A stretch of 64,000 bases of DNA from Verrucomicrobiia bacterium (GTDB taxonomy: Bacteria; Verrucomicrobiota; Verrucomicrobiia; Limisphaerales; JADLHS01). The notes beneath the pieces are model-generated. The model was not told where the DNA came from. It saw only the letters and a list, made by a program, of their open reading frames with translations, and searched no databases. The stretch covers positions 309,331 through 373,330 of the forward strand of contig JAHCLO010000003.1 in the NCBI GenBank assembly GCA_026125285.1. Reading direction: 5' to 3'. Position 1 is the first letter of the stretch, and the number at the start of each line of letters is the position of its first letter. The position numbers and the translations under genes were made by a program. This document shows, in pieces, positions 55,619 to 64,000 of the stretch.

Positions 55619-55886
55619 GTTAGATGTGCCGGATGGAACCAATGAAGGCAATGAACATGCGGAGAAAACTTATGAAATCGGATTTGATGATTTGAAAGGC
55701 GGGATCTTCTTCACGAAGCGTCTCCATGAAGACCCATGCGACTGGAACGCGTTGTTCTACAATTGTGTTCATGCCGCGCGTGATGCGGCAAAGGCGAGCG
55801 GCGTTGACGCACCTCACGCCGCGTTTCCTCAGACGTTCGGCTGGGGACTCCGCGGCACAAACCCGTGTCAGCAGTATCCTCCATGA
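55619..55886 (+). pseudogene. 5'-truncated C-terminal domain with an NC motif, possible effector
   Basis: The open frame comes straight out of the IS3 element end. It encodes YEIGFDDLKGGIFFTKRLHEDPCDWNALFYNCVHAARDAAKASGVDAP...GLRGTNPCQQYPP. The N-C-V-H-A-A-R-D pattern resembles the cysteine motif of permuted papain-like (LRAT/DUF4105-like) domains found in surface toxins and hydrolases. The 5' part of the gene is gone. Its stop overlaps the next start as ATGA. Function is only suggested by the motif. Confidence 0.5.
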
Positions 55887-56359
55887 TGCGCGTTCGCTTC
55901 TTACTCGGGTTGATAGGAGCCTTGGCCATCGTGCTACTTGTGATGTCAACCGCCACATGCCTGCTCGTACGGGGACCACGCATGCAAAAGCTCTCCGACT
56001 GCACGAATAACATAGTTAAAGCCCAGTTGAAGATTGCCACCTATCCAAACTATAATCTCGTTATCGCAATGCCGCGGAATCGAGATGATCAGTCGAGGTT
56101 TGCCGGGGAAGTCGTAATTAGGCAAGGAACGCAAACCCTCGCAATCGCAATCAGCTCTCAAGACATGACTGCCTGCAACTGCTTCGAACAGATGGACTGT
56201 TATCTGTTGACCTGGTCGCCAACAAATCGCACCAAGTTCAATCAGTTCGTAACCCGCGGGCTGGAATATGATGTAACAATTCAATTTTCAGACATGCCTC
56301 CAAGAGGAAGTTCGATATGGCTACGATCACTAGGAAGGGTTTGTCCCGGATTCTTATGA
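55883..56359 (+). CDS. Small membrane-anchored protein downstream of the NC-motif fragment
   Basis: 158 residues. N-terminal anchor MMRVRFLLGLIGALAIVLLVMSTATCLLV; not a clear lipobox. The rest is beta-rich (NLVIAMPRNRDDQSRFAGEVVIRQGTQTLAIAISSQD) with three Cys in ACNCFEQMDC. It overlaps both neighbours by ATGA, so the three genes are translationally coupled. Family not recognised. Position and anchoring would fit an immunity or accessory protein. Confidence 0.55.
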   Translation: MMRVRFLLGLIGALAIVLLVMSTATCLLVRGPRMQKLSDCTNNIVKAQLKIATYPNYNLVIAMPRNRDDQSRFAGEVVIRQGTQTLAIAISSQDMTACNCFEQMDCYLLTWSPTNRTKFNQFVTRGLEYDVTIQFSDMPPRGSSIWLRSLGRVCPGFL

Positions 56360-56959
56360 AAGCACCTCCAACGTTTCTTTTGCTGTGTTTTTTGGGGAGT
56401 CAGTTGCTCGGACAAATCAGCAAGGAAGCCCTACCTTCGTCGCAAAAACTCCCGGGATTGAATCCAGACAGTCAGGCTAACATCACCATCATTGTGAATG
56501 AGTTGTTCAGTGGCCGCCCTCCGGCGTACCCGCCTCTGGCTTACACCAACGTGCTTTCAAACACGAATCTGTTCGCACCTGTTGAGCAAGAGTTGCTAGC
56601 GGAGATTCCTCTGAAATACAAAAATGTCACGACCAACACAGGCCCATTGGGCACTGTCCTTGTCGCTTTGACCAATTCCGCAAAAGGGTGGGCCGCAACT
56701 TTTCAATACACCAATGCCGATGCACGCGAGGAGATCACCTTCGCGGGAATGAAAATCGCGAAATTCAGGACGAAAGCAGAGGATGGCTATGACGTGGACC
56801 TGAGCAGACGCGACGAGTTCACGCTCAATTTCCGCCAAATTAAAGGCGGAGCTGTGCATGGCTTGTTCGTGAGCTTCTATGAAGGCCGTTGTGCATCATG
56901 GATGCGTTTTGAAAACGGAAAGGCGGTTGGGAAATGGCTGCTATGGGGCGAGGGGACAG
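56356..56959 (+). pseudogene. Secreted protein gene interrupted by IS3 copy 2 (5' part)
   Basis: Starts at ATG 56356, overlapping the previous stop. Signal peptide MKAPPTFLLLCFLGSQLLG before QISKEALP. The mature part has NITIIVNELFSGRPPAYPPLAYTNVL... to KWLLWGEGT, a mixed alpha/beta domain I do not recognise. It is cut by the IS at 56960. A coding-looking tail (RLFLHAEFKEPYDYFKHARENRE) resumes at 58393-58473. I could not restore one clean frame across the junction, and no target duplication is seen. Confidence 0.65.
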
Positions 56960-57169
56960 GTGGACCCCATTCTTTGGACCACGGAACGCAGAATTTAAGT
57001 TAGCTTTCCGGGCTCTGTTGGGACTTGTTTGGGTTGGTTGTTTTGCTCTGCGTTCACACTGACTACACCCTCCGAGGCTGCGGCGTCCAGCCCGGAGTGA
57101 ACCCCTTCGACCCGTCGGTCGAAGGGGTGAGCGGAAGGGATGGACGCCGGCTTTTAGCCTCGCCTCTAT

Positions 57170-58030
57170 CGCCACCGCCAGGCCGCGGGCTTGGCCTTAC
57201 GGCTCCGGGCGAATGATACGAGCTCGCTGGGCGTCGCATAACCCAAGGCTTGGTGCGGGCGGAGGGTGTGTAATCGCCAAACCACCGTGCCAATCCCCGG
57301 TGCGCCGTCAACCCGTCGGCATAGTCCTGCAGGTAGATGTCCTCCTGCTTGACGCTGCGCCAGAGCCGCTCGATGAACCGGTTGTCGATCCAGCGTCCGC
57401 GATATCCATGCTGACATCCCACCCCAGCCGCCTCTACGGCCTCCAGAACGCCTCGCTGGTGAATTGACTCCCTTGGTCGGTGTTGGAGATCAACGGTTGC
57501 CTTCCGGTCGCCAACCCGGCGGTCCACGCCCGGATGCAGAACTCGCTGTCCAGCGTGTTGGACAGTTCCACGCCACCACATACCGACTCCACCAGTCCAT
57601 CAGTGCCACCAGATACAGAAGCCACTGGCCATCGGCACATAGGTGATGTCGCTGCACCACACCTGGTCCGGACCGCTGATTTCCAGCCTCCAAGAGGTAG
57701 GGGTAGATCCGATGCCCTTCGCCGGGCTGGCTCAACAACGCTTCGGATAAGATCGCCTCCACCCCCATCAAGCGCAACAGCCGCTGCACCCACGCCTTGC
57801 GGTTTTACCCCCAACCCTTCCCGTTGCAACAGTGCCGTCAGCCGCCGACTCCCATACACCGGGCGTTCCAAGTGCAACTCGTCCAGCCGTCGCATCAGCG
57901 CCAGGTTCTCCGCACTCTCCGGCGCCCGGCTCGTAGTAGAAGCCGCTGCGGGGAGAGGCCTGGCTCACACTGCCGTCGGATGCTCAGTTCGGGACATGGC
58001 GTGATGAATTCCTGCCGGGCCGTGACAGAC
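57170..58030 (-). pseudogene. IS3-family orfB transposase, frameshifted (copy 2)
   Basis: The same integrase as copy 1 in at least three frames: ALMRRLDELHLERPVYGSRRL, then LISNTDQGSQFTSEAF, then WIDNRFIERLWRSVKQEDIYL. The breaks lie at other positions than in copy 1; for example the ATSPMCRWPVAS..SG region has lost a base relative to the other copy. Confidence 0.8.
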
Positions 58031-58316
58031 CCAACTGCCTGCACTTTTTTTTAAGCCAATCCACCTCCACGGTCAGTTGGCCGATCTTCTCGTGCAACTG
58101 GGCCACCAACTCCTGGCTGTCTTGATTGCCTGTTCGTGGGGACTCGAACAGCTCCGGCAAGTGCTCCCGGATCACTCCCTTCCATTGGGTCACTTGCACC
58201 GGATGCACCTGGTATTCTCGGGCAATCTGCCCGACCGTCTTGACGCCCATCAACGCTTCCAGTCCCACCTTGGCTTTGAAGGCGCCCGTGTATCGTTTCC
58301 GTTTGGTTTTGCTCAT
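57984..58316 (-). CDS. IS3-family orfA (HTH protein)
   Basis: 110 residues, intact. MSKTKRKRYTGAFKAKVGLEALMGVKTVGQIAREYQVHPVQVTQWK is the helix-turn-helix domain. ELVAQLHEKIGQLTVEVDWLKKK is the leucine-zipper-like coiled coil that precedes the slippery A8 run. It provides end recognition, alone or as part of an OrfAB fusion made by -1 frameshifting. Confidence 0.88.
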   Translation of the reverse strand: MSKTKRKRYTGAFKAKVGLEALMGVKTVGQIAREYQVHPVQVTQWKGVIREHLPELFESPRTGNQDSQELVAQLHEKIGQLTVEVDWLKKKCRQLGLSRPGRNSSRHVPN

Positions 58317-58392
58317 AGTCCTACTGGCTTCTCATGCCCAGCAGAACTCGAAAAGTCTAACTTAGCTCGTGGTCCGAATTTCGGGGTCCACT

Positions 58393-58473
58393 TCTGGGAA
58401 TAGACTGTTCCTCCACGCGGAATTCAAGGAGCCTTACGATTATTTCAAGCACGCGAGAGAAAATCGGGAATAA
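58393..58473 (+). pseudogene. 3' tail of the secreted protein gene interrupted by IS3 copy 2
   Basis: About 26 codons (SGNRLFLHAEFKEPYDYFKHARENRE) then TAA. The charged, protein-like reading and the position directly after the IS right end suggest it completes the gene at 56356. Confidence 0.5.
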
Positions 58474-58533
58474 TCTCAATGGAAATCTCTCTCGAAGCAG
58501 GGCTCAAAGCAGAAGCAGGGGTCAACCATAGTC

Positions 58534-58905
58534 TTGACCGTTTTTGGTCGGCTTGAGATTTTGAAGGACGTACCACGCCAGTTGAGAGTGGAGTTTCCCG
58601 GGGACATCTGCCACGTCATGACTCGTGGGGATCGGCGCGAGAACATTTTCCGGGATGATGTGGATCGGCAGGACTTCCTCAAGACGTTGGCCGAAACGTG
58701 CCAGAAGACGGGTTTCCAGGTGCATGCCTATTGTTTGATGGGCAATCACTTTCATCTGGTGGTGGAAACGCCCGAGGCCAACTTGGTGGCGGGCATGCGC
58801 TGGCTGCCGAGCACCTACACCATCCGGCTCAACCACCGGCACAAGCTGTGCGGACGTATGTTCAGCGGACGCTACAAGGCGTTGCTCGTCGAGGGTGGTA
58901 ATTGA
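58534..58905 (+). pseudogene. 3'-truncated RAYT transposase
   Basis: 123 codons matching the N-terminal half of the intact RAYT: PRQLRVEFPGDICHVMTRGDRRENIF, the HUH motif MGNHFHLVVETPEANL, and RHKLCGRMFSGRYKALLV. It stops before the YVHLNP segment holding the catalytic Tyr, so it is inactive. The upstream AGGGGTCAACCATAGTCTTGACC resembles the left end of the complete element. Confidence 0.8.
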
Positions 58906-58972
58906 ACCATTCTGGCGTTACGCCGTTTGCGGAGGACCAGGCGTCGCCGCAGCCAACGCGTGTTCCGGCAAC

Positions 58973-61900
58973 TTAACGCCTCGTCCGGTACGCTTGAATG
59001 GGTTCCGCCCCCAGCGTGCCTTGTAGCGTTTCCAAGTATGGCGGTGATTCGACTTCTTCCAGAATACTCCGTGCGCGTCGCAGACGATCAGGAATCCCCA
59101 GGCTCAACGCCTTGTCCGCGTGGCTGGCGCGCTTCGTGAAGCGGTCCAGATAATCCACATGTCGCCGCCACAGCCTCCGGTCAATCTCCTGTTTCGCGCG
59201 CAGCCGCGCCGCGTACCAGTCGCTGGCGAGCAGTGAATCGCGTGTGAACAGGCGGCGGACTTCCGGGTGGTTCAGTTGCCTGCCTTCCCAATTATCGTCC
59301 CGCATCAGGTGCAGCAAGGCCCGCAACGGCGGACACGCCTGCGCCACGCTGCCATCGTCAAAATACAACTGGGCCACCCGCTTCTGCGTAGCGACGATGT
59401 TCGCCATTCCGTCCACGAACACCTCGAGGTCCTGCAACTCCGGCCGCAGCATCTCCTCGGTGAACACCGCGTGCGGATGATTGAAGACGCGGCCAAAGAA
59501 GGCGCGCACGAAGCGCGCATTGATCCGGTATCCCAGCCGCCCCGCCAGCACCTTGTGGCCGCGATGCGCAAAGTCCTCGCAACGGTCCAGGTACTTCTCC
59601 CGGATCAAAAAGGCCGGGTCGCGTTCGGCCGCTGACATGCGACACCAGACTTCCGGCACGAGCAGGCTGACATCGTGATCCACGCGCACCTTCGGTCCCA
59701 CCCACCCGGAAGCCGTAACGAAACCGTGATGCCCCGTGAGCAGCCATGCGACAAGTGCGTTGTTGAGATCAATGATCGGCGGCAACGCGTTGAACGGCCC
59801 CTTGGTGAGGGCACCTTCCGAACCCGCGCCCGTGGTGGACGGCGATTTGCCGGTCATGCTGCAGATAAACTCCATGAACAGTTCCGGCAGCTCAAAGTAA
59901 TGAATCGGGTTGAACACCGCCAGCGAGCGGATGCCCTGGTCGGGCGGATTGTTCCGGCGTCCCGGCAAGACGGCTGTCACCGCTATGGGCAACGGCTCGC
60001 CCTGGGGAGCGCGCCGGCGCAGGCGCGCCGTCACCTCGGCCAGATAGGTTTCGCGCGGATGCACCAGGTCGGGACGCTTTTGCAGGTAACGCGGGTTCTT
60101 GCTGGGCTTGCCGTTCACGATTCGCGGGTGCGCACTGGAGACGAAGAACCCCGGCCGGCCCGCTTCCGCCACCTCGCGGATGAGCTGCTGCATGGGGGGC
60201 GTGAACTGATAAAAGCCAATGGCATCCTCCAGGAGTTCGCGGGCCCGCGGAGGCGTGAGCGGTTCGTAATTGGAGAAGAAATTGTCGGACTGGACATAGT
60301 CCGCTTCGGTTTGTTTGTCGTAACCGCGGTGAATGGCATCGTCCGGCCGTTGGAACAGGCGCTGTTCGCAGTTTTGCACGAACTTCTTCGCGTGGCCGTC
60401 ATCCTCCTCGCGCCGATGCTTGAGCCTCTGGGCCGGCACCACCACCGAGGCCGTGATGTCGTCTTCAAATTGGATCTTTACCGCGGGCTGGAAATCCTTG
60501 CGCAAACCGAAGGTGCGCCACGCGCCATCGGCGTCGAAGCCCAGACGCATGTAGGTGGTGATCAGCTTGCGGTTGTCACATTTCAACTCATTGCCGGGCG
60601 TGCCGTTGATGATGTCCACGCTGAAATGATCGCGCCAGTGCTCGCCCCATTCCGGCCGGTAATAGCGCTTCACCACGAACACCAGTTCCTTGAGATATTG
60701 CGGAATGCTCTCGAGCCAGGCGTTGAATTCCAACCGGTAATCGTGTTCGTCGGGCGTGAGCAGCTTGATGACCGAACCGAGCGAACGCTCCGCGCTGAGA
60801 ATGGGCCGGACGTCGCCGCGCGTCGGGTCCTGGAAGCGGTTGCCATAATCGCGGTTGATCAGTTCCGCCACGCGATCGAAATCCTGCTTGAAATCCGCCA
60901 CAAACACGGGGCCGGTGAGCACGGAATCCGTGATGGGTTTGGAGATTTCGGATTTCCCACCGCCCGAGACCGTGCAGGGTTTGTGGCAAAGTGCGCCTTC
61001 CGCCGTCACCCCCACCAACCGCCAGGAGCGGTCCGCCGCCGGTTTCACCATGCGGACGTTGTAGCCGGAAGGCCGCACGTAGATGCGCTCGGGCAGCAGT
61101 TTCAGGCTGCACTCCTTCTCTCCGCGCGACCATGACACGTGTTGTTTGTGCAGATCGAATTTTGCGTCCTCCGGCACATAGAAAATGTCCGGGTATTGCC
61201 GGTCCACCGCGTAACCTTCGGGCCGGGGGGTCATGAGTTCGGAAAACAGCGCGGTCATTTCCGCATACGTGTGACCCTTGCGTTTCACGTGAACGTCGCC
61301 ACTGAACTCTTCGCCCAAGTCGTAACTGGGAAACACCAGCGCGCCGCCCGCGTGTTCCTCTTCGCACAAGCCGAACAAATTCGCCGCGTAACTGATCTGG
61401 GTTTTGACCTCCTTCTTGCAGTAGCCGAAGTAGTTGTCCGCGATCAGCGTGACAATCACGCCGTTCTCGTCGCGGCACGTGAGTTTGAACGCCTCGCCGT
61501 CATTGTAAAGTTCGCCCACCTCCCGCCAGCACATGCCGTCCTGACGCTGGCGTTCCGTGGCCTTGTCCCAAGCCGGCAATCCGACGGCCTGTTTCGTCAC
61601 CTTGGTCAGATGCGGCGCGAGGATGACACAGCCGGTGTGGCCGGTCCAATGCTCCACGTCCAGCGCGGCGTCATTCTCCGGCAGGTTCGGATCGCCGCCG
61701 TTGCCGAAGATGCTCTCCACGAAATCGAGGTTGCTCACCAGGCTGCCCGGCGCAAAGAAACGCACCTCCATCCGCTTCTCGGTCGTGAACCCCGGCACCG
61801 CCGGACAAACGAGCGGACGCAGCAAAAGCGAAACCCAGCACTCCGCCGGACGCAATTGCGTCGCCGTGAAAGGCAGGCGCAATAAATCAGACGGCGGATG

Positions 61901-62386
61901 CAGCGCCAGGTTCAGCATCCGACCAAACACCAACTTGGGCACCGCGCGCTTATCCGCGGGAATCGGCAACCCCTCCTCCGCCACGTGAAAGATGCCCGCT
62001 GTCGTGCGGCGGTCACTCTTGGGGTTGTGCAACACGCCTTGCTTGACCCGGTAGGAATTGATGATCTCCGATTCAAACTCGTCACGATCCACCGGCAGCG
62101 ACAGCACGCGCGCCATGCCCGGACGATCCAACACCAGCGTGCGTGCCGGCAGCCTCGTCACTGGCGCATCCTCCAGGTAGTCGTAGATGAACGACTGGAT
62201 TCGCTGATCCGCGGGACAAAGGTAATTCGTGAGCAAACGCTCCTTCTCGCGATACTGCGGGATGAGTGAGGAAAAGACGTCGCTGAACTCCGGAAACGTC
62301 CCCTGCATCACCGGCGGGAAACCCAGCAGCGCCAGTTTGACATTGATGCAGGCAACCAGATTGTCGGACGGCGGAGCGGCAGTCAT
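58973..62386 (-). CDS. Large conserved protein, probable diphosphate-type PEP carboxykinase
   Basis: About 1138 residues from ATG 62386 (MTAAPPSDNLVACINVKLALLG). No signal peptide or membrane helix. Length and the order of conserved-looking blocks (GVLHNPKSDRRTTAGIFHVAEEGLPIP; MEVRFFAPGSLVSNLDFVESIFGN; LDVEHWTGHTGCVILAPHL; IADNYFGYCKKEVKTQISYAAN; GGGKSEISKPI) fit, from memory, the PPi-dependent PEPCK family described from Propionibacterium and Entamoeba. That enzyme links oxaloacetate and PEP using diphosphate or phosphate. The function is inference from recalled resemblance; another 1.1-kaa cytosolic enzyme is possible. The gene is intact although it borders the degraded island. Confidence 0.55.
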   Translation of the reverse strand: MTAAPPSDNLVACINVKLALLGFPPVMQGTFPEFSDVFSSLIPQYREKERLLTNYLCPADQRIQSFIYDYLEDAPVTRLPARTLVLDRPGMARVLSLPVDRDEFESEIINSYRVKQGVLHNPKSDRRTTAGIFHVAEEGLPIPADKRAVPKLVFGRMLNLALHPPSDLLRLPFTATQLRPAECWVSLLLRPLVCPAVPGFTTEKRMEVRFFAPGSLVSNLDFVESIFGNGGDPNLPENDAALDVEHWTGHTGCVILAPHLTKVTKQAVGLPAWDKATERQRQDGMCWREVGELYNDGEAFKLTCRDENGVIVTLIADNYFGYCKKEVKTQISYAANLFGLCEEEHAGGALVFPSYDLGEEFSGDVHVKRKGHTYAEMTALFSELMTPRPEGYAVDRQYPDIFYVPEDAKFDLHKQHVSWSRGEKECSLKLLPERIYVRPSGYNVRMVKPAADRSWRLVGVTAEGALCHKPCTVSGGGKSEISKPITDSVLTGPVFVADFKQDFDRVAELINRDYGNRFQDPTRGDVRPILSAERSLGSVIKLLTPDEHDYRLEFNAWLESIPQYLKELVFVVKRYYRPEWGEHWRDHFSVDIINGTPGNELKCDNRKLITTYMRLGFDADGAWRTFGLRKDFQPAVKIQFEDDITASVVVPAQRLKHRREEDDGHAKKFVQNCEQRLFQRPDDAIHRGYDKQTEADYVQSDNFFSNYEPLTPPRARELLEDAIGFYQFTPPMQQLIREVAEAGRPGFFVSSAHPRIVNGKPSKNPRYLQKRPDLVHPRETYLAEVTARLRRRAPQGEPLPIAVTAVLPGRRNNPPDQGIRSLAVFNPIHYFELPELFMEFICSMTGKSPSTTGAGSEGALTKGPFNALPPIIDLNNALVAWLLTGHHGFVTASGWVGPKVRVDHDVSLLVPEVWCRMSAAERDPAFLIREKYLDRCEDFAHRGHKVLAGRLGYRINARFVRAFFGRVFNHPHAVFTEEMLRPELQDLEVFVDGMANIVATQKRVAQLYFDDGSVAQACPPLRALLHLMRDDNWEGRQLNHPEVRRLFTRDSLLASDWYAARLRAKQEIDRRLWRRHVDYLDRFTKRASHADKALSLGIPDRLRRARSILEEVESPPYLETLQGTLGAEPIQAYRTRR

Positions 62387-62531
62387 ATTGTCGTGTTCAA
62401 CTTTCAAAATTGAACGCGAAGTATGGGATTTGCACCGCCGCCGAATCAAGCCAATGCGCGGCGTGGGCGTAATGCCTCAGTCTTGCCCAGCGGTAGCGCA
62501 ACACCTGAGGTTGTCCGCGCAAGGGATTTTT

Positions 62532-63818
62532 TTAAGATTGAGCGGTGGCATAAGGACTTTTGCGATGGGCCAATTGTTTGAGATAGCGCGCCTCGTCATA
62601 GGGCGTGCGCTCGTTCCAGCATTTCCACAGGACGCGAATCCACTTGAAGGCCAGCGCCCGCAGGATCACCTGCCGCGATTTGCCTTTGGCCTGCATGCCC
62701 TCATAGTACGTCTTGGCCCAGGCCGAATAGATCACCGTCTGGCCCGCCCACTCGACGAAGGTTTGCCGCAGAAACCACGGCGCCAGCCAGCGCCAGTGGG
62801 TCCAGAGCCGCTCGCCGCTTTTTTCCCGCACCGGAGCCACGCCCGAGAGTTTTTGCAGGGCGGCCGGCTCGGGATAGAGGCTGCGCGCCGTGCCGAAGGC
62901 CGCACACAGCCGCGGGGCCAGTTGCGCGCCCGCCCCGGGCAGATCGCGAAACAGCGCCGCTTCGGGATGCTCCGCAAAGACCCGCCGGATTTGTTCATCG
63001 AAGCGGGCGACGTGTTTGCGAAAAGCTTTCAACTGGTCGAGCAGCAAATGCAGTTGGAGCCGGGCGACGCTCAACTGGGTTTGATCGGTCGAAAGGGCCC
63101 GCGCGGCGGCGATGCCTTCGAGCCGTTGCTCCACCAGTTCGGGCCGGCGCACGTTGTGGGTGCAGTAGAAGGATTTGATCGTGGCGGGCCGGGCGCTTTT
63201 GAGGGCGAACAGATCGGGCCAGCGTTGGAGGAACTCAACGGCCAGTCCGCTGTTGAGGTTGTCCACCAGCTCAAGGGCCTGCGGGTAATAGCTTTTGAGC
63301 AGGCTGGTCAACTGGTTGAGCACCTGGGTGCGCCGGTCCACCGCGTCGCGGCGGGCCTGCACCAGCGCGTTGAGGTGAGCGGTCTGTTCATCCTGCGGCT
63401 CCAAAGGACGCAGTTTGGCGGCATGGTCGCGCACCAGTTCGAGGAGCAGGCGGGCGTCGGGCAGGTCGTCCTTGGCGCCGGAGGGCGTGAAGGCGGTGCG
63501 ATAGCGGGCGCTGGTGACAGGGTTGACGGGATAGATTTCCAGCCAAGGATATTGCAAGAGGGCGGGCAGGGCGGCGCCGCCTTTGCCTTCGAGGGCCAGG
63601 CGCACGGGCCGGCCGCCGTAGCGTTGAGCCAGTTGGCCGAGCCAGGTGTGGAGGGCTTCGGGCGTGTGTTCAACGTTGCCTTCTTCGACGCGGCCGGCGC
63701 GCTCTTGCAAGGCGAAGGCGTGGTTGCGATGGCCCCAGTCCAGGCCGATCCAGGCGGCGGGGGCAGCGGGCTCCGGCGGGGGCGTTGGGTGGTTTTGAGG
63801 GTTGGCGTTGGGGTCCAT
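62532..63818 (-). CDS. IS110-family transposase
   Basis: 428 residues. N-terminal RuvC-like DEDD domain begins WIGLDWGHRNHAFALQE, with later acidic positions in LALEGKGG and KDDLPDARLLLELV. The C-terminal transposase_20 part has LFRDLPGAGAQLAPRLCAAFG and LQKLSGVAPVREKSGERLW with the conserved Ser. A Pro-rich N-terminal extension of about 20 residues is present. IS110 elements lack inverted repeats, and their guide (bridge) RNA is encoded in a non-coding end beside the gene, so the 62387-62531 and 63819-64000 flanks are candidates. Element ends not determined. Confidence 0.92.
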   Translation of the reverse strand: MDPNANPQNHPTPPPEPAAPAAWIGLDWGHRNHAFALQERAGRVEEGNVEHTPEALHTWLGQLAQRYGGRPVRLALEGKGGAALPALLQYPWLEIYPVNPVTSARYRTAFTPSGAKDDLPDARLLLELVRDHAAKLRPLEPQDEQTAHLNALVQARRDAVDRRTQVLNQLTSLLKSYYPQALELVDNLNSGLAVEFLQRWPDLFALKSARPATIKSFYCTHNVRRPELVEQRLEGIAAARALSTDQTQLSVARLQLHLLLDQLKAFRKHVARFDEQIRRVFAEHPEAALFRDLPGAGAQLAPRLCAAFGTARSLYPEPAALQKLSGVAPVREKSGERLWTHWRWLAPWFLRQTFVEWAGQTVIYSAWAKTYYEGMQAKGKSRQVILRALAFKWIRVLWKCWNERTPYDEARYLKQLAHRKSPYATAQS

Positions 63819-64000
63819 GTTTGGTTACTGTGGTTTTGGAACCGGGGCGCAGTCTGTATAGTGCGAGACGTCGAGCGTCGGCACCTGAGTATGCGTATCC
63901 GGTTTCCGGTTTCGGCTCCGGGCGAAAGATTGCGCTATGCTCGTCGAGCGAGCGGATTTCCATGTTCGTATCGGAGCCGAACCGAAATTAGGCAAAGGAG

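Larger units (their letters stand above)
56960..58391 (-). mobile_element. IS3-family element, copy 2, complete ends
   Basis: 1432 bp. Left end GTGGACCCCATTCTTTGGAC and right end (inverted) GTGGACCCCGAAATTCGGAC form the inverted repeats. orfA is intact and orfB frameshifted. Near-identical to copy 1 at 52991 for its first 1.17 kb. It interrupts a secreted-protein gene. Confidence 0.88.

Noticed and set aside
59675..61135. 486-codon plus-strand open frame
   Set aside because: Antisense to the large PEPCK-like gene; His/Arg-rich shadow composition.

Overview
The window looks like a chromosomal segment of a GC-rich Verrucomicrobiota bacterium, most likely of the Limisphaerales/Pedosphaerales type. 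I infer this from a 14-unit LYGTT..GG (GloVer-type) repeat protein, a pseudopilin ending in the H-X9-DG box, several secreted proteins with C-termini of the form ..RFYR.., and many small palindromic repeats between genes. No rRNA, tRNA or CRISPR array was seen. All family calls come from reading the sequence, not from database searches.

Layout. 1-6060: secreted repeat proteins. The first gene is cut by a 1730-bp insertion sequence with perfect 20-bp ends and a 5-bp target duplication. 6066-10615 (minus strand): aroQ, accB, accC, ribBA, ribH (shikimate, fatty acid and riboflavin synthesis). 10748-18832 (plus): M50 protease, FGE-like protein, pseudopilin, thiD, TPR protein, rpmE, prfA, LOG-family protein, HAD phosphatase. 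18854-21022 (minus): AI-2E-type permease and proC. 21194-24586: six copies of a roughly 200-250 bp inverted-repeat element surrounding a DUF559 endonuclease gene. 24574-34984: secreted hydrolase, giant secreted amidase, DNA polymerase X, isochorismatase-type hydrolase, DUF1080 protein. 35245-40008: leuC, then hicA, hicB, a 68-aa gene, a nucleotidyltransferase-like gene and a carbamoyltransferase, nearly all joined by ATGA overlaps. 40102-47452: two LPS-kinase-like genes, a metallophosphatase, an LTA-synthase-like enzyme, a PAP2 phosphatase and an outer-membrane protein (envelope functions). 47738-49045: glgC.

49.1-58.9 kb is a decaying accessory island. It holds broken pieces of large surface proteins, one fragment with an HExxH motif and one with an NC motif, followed by small secreted or membrane genes. 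These are mixed with three RAYT-type (Y1/HUH) transposase loci and three IS3-family elements, one of which cuts another. Many frames are broken by single-base shifts. Past the island lie an 1138-aa protein that I think is a diphosphate-type PEP carboxykinase and an IS110-family transposase.

The most interesting signals are: the overlapping hicAB/68-aa/nucleotidyltransferase cassette; the DUF559 gene inside a cluster of inverted-repeat elements, one of which appears to supply the start codon and ribosome site of the next gene; a 71-bp palindrome carried in frame inside the carbamoyltransferase; and the toxin-like C-terminal fragments with translationally coupled downstream genes in the island.
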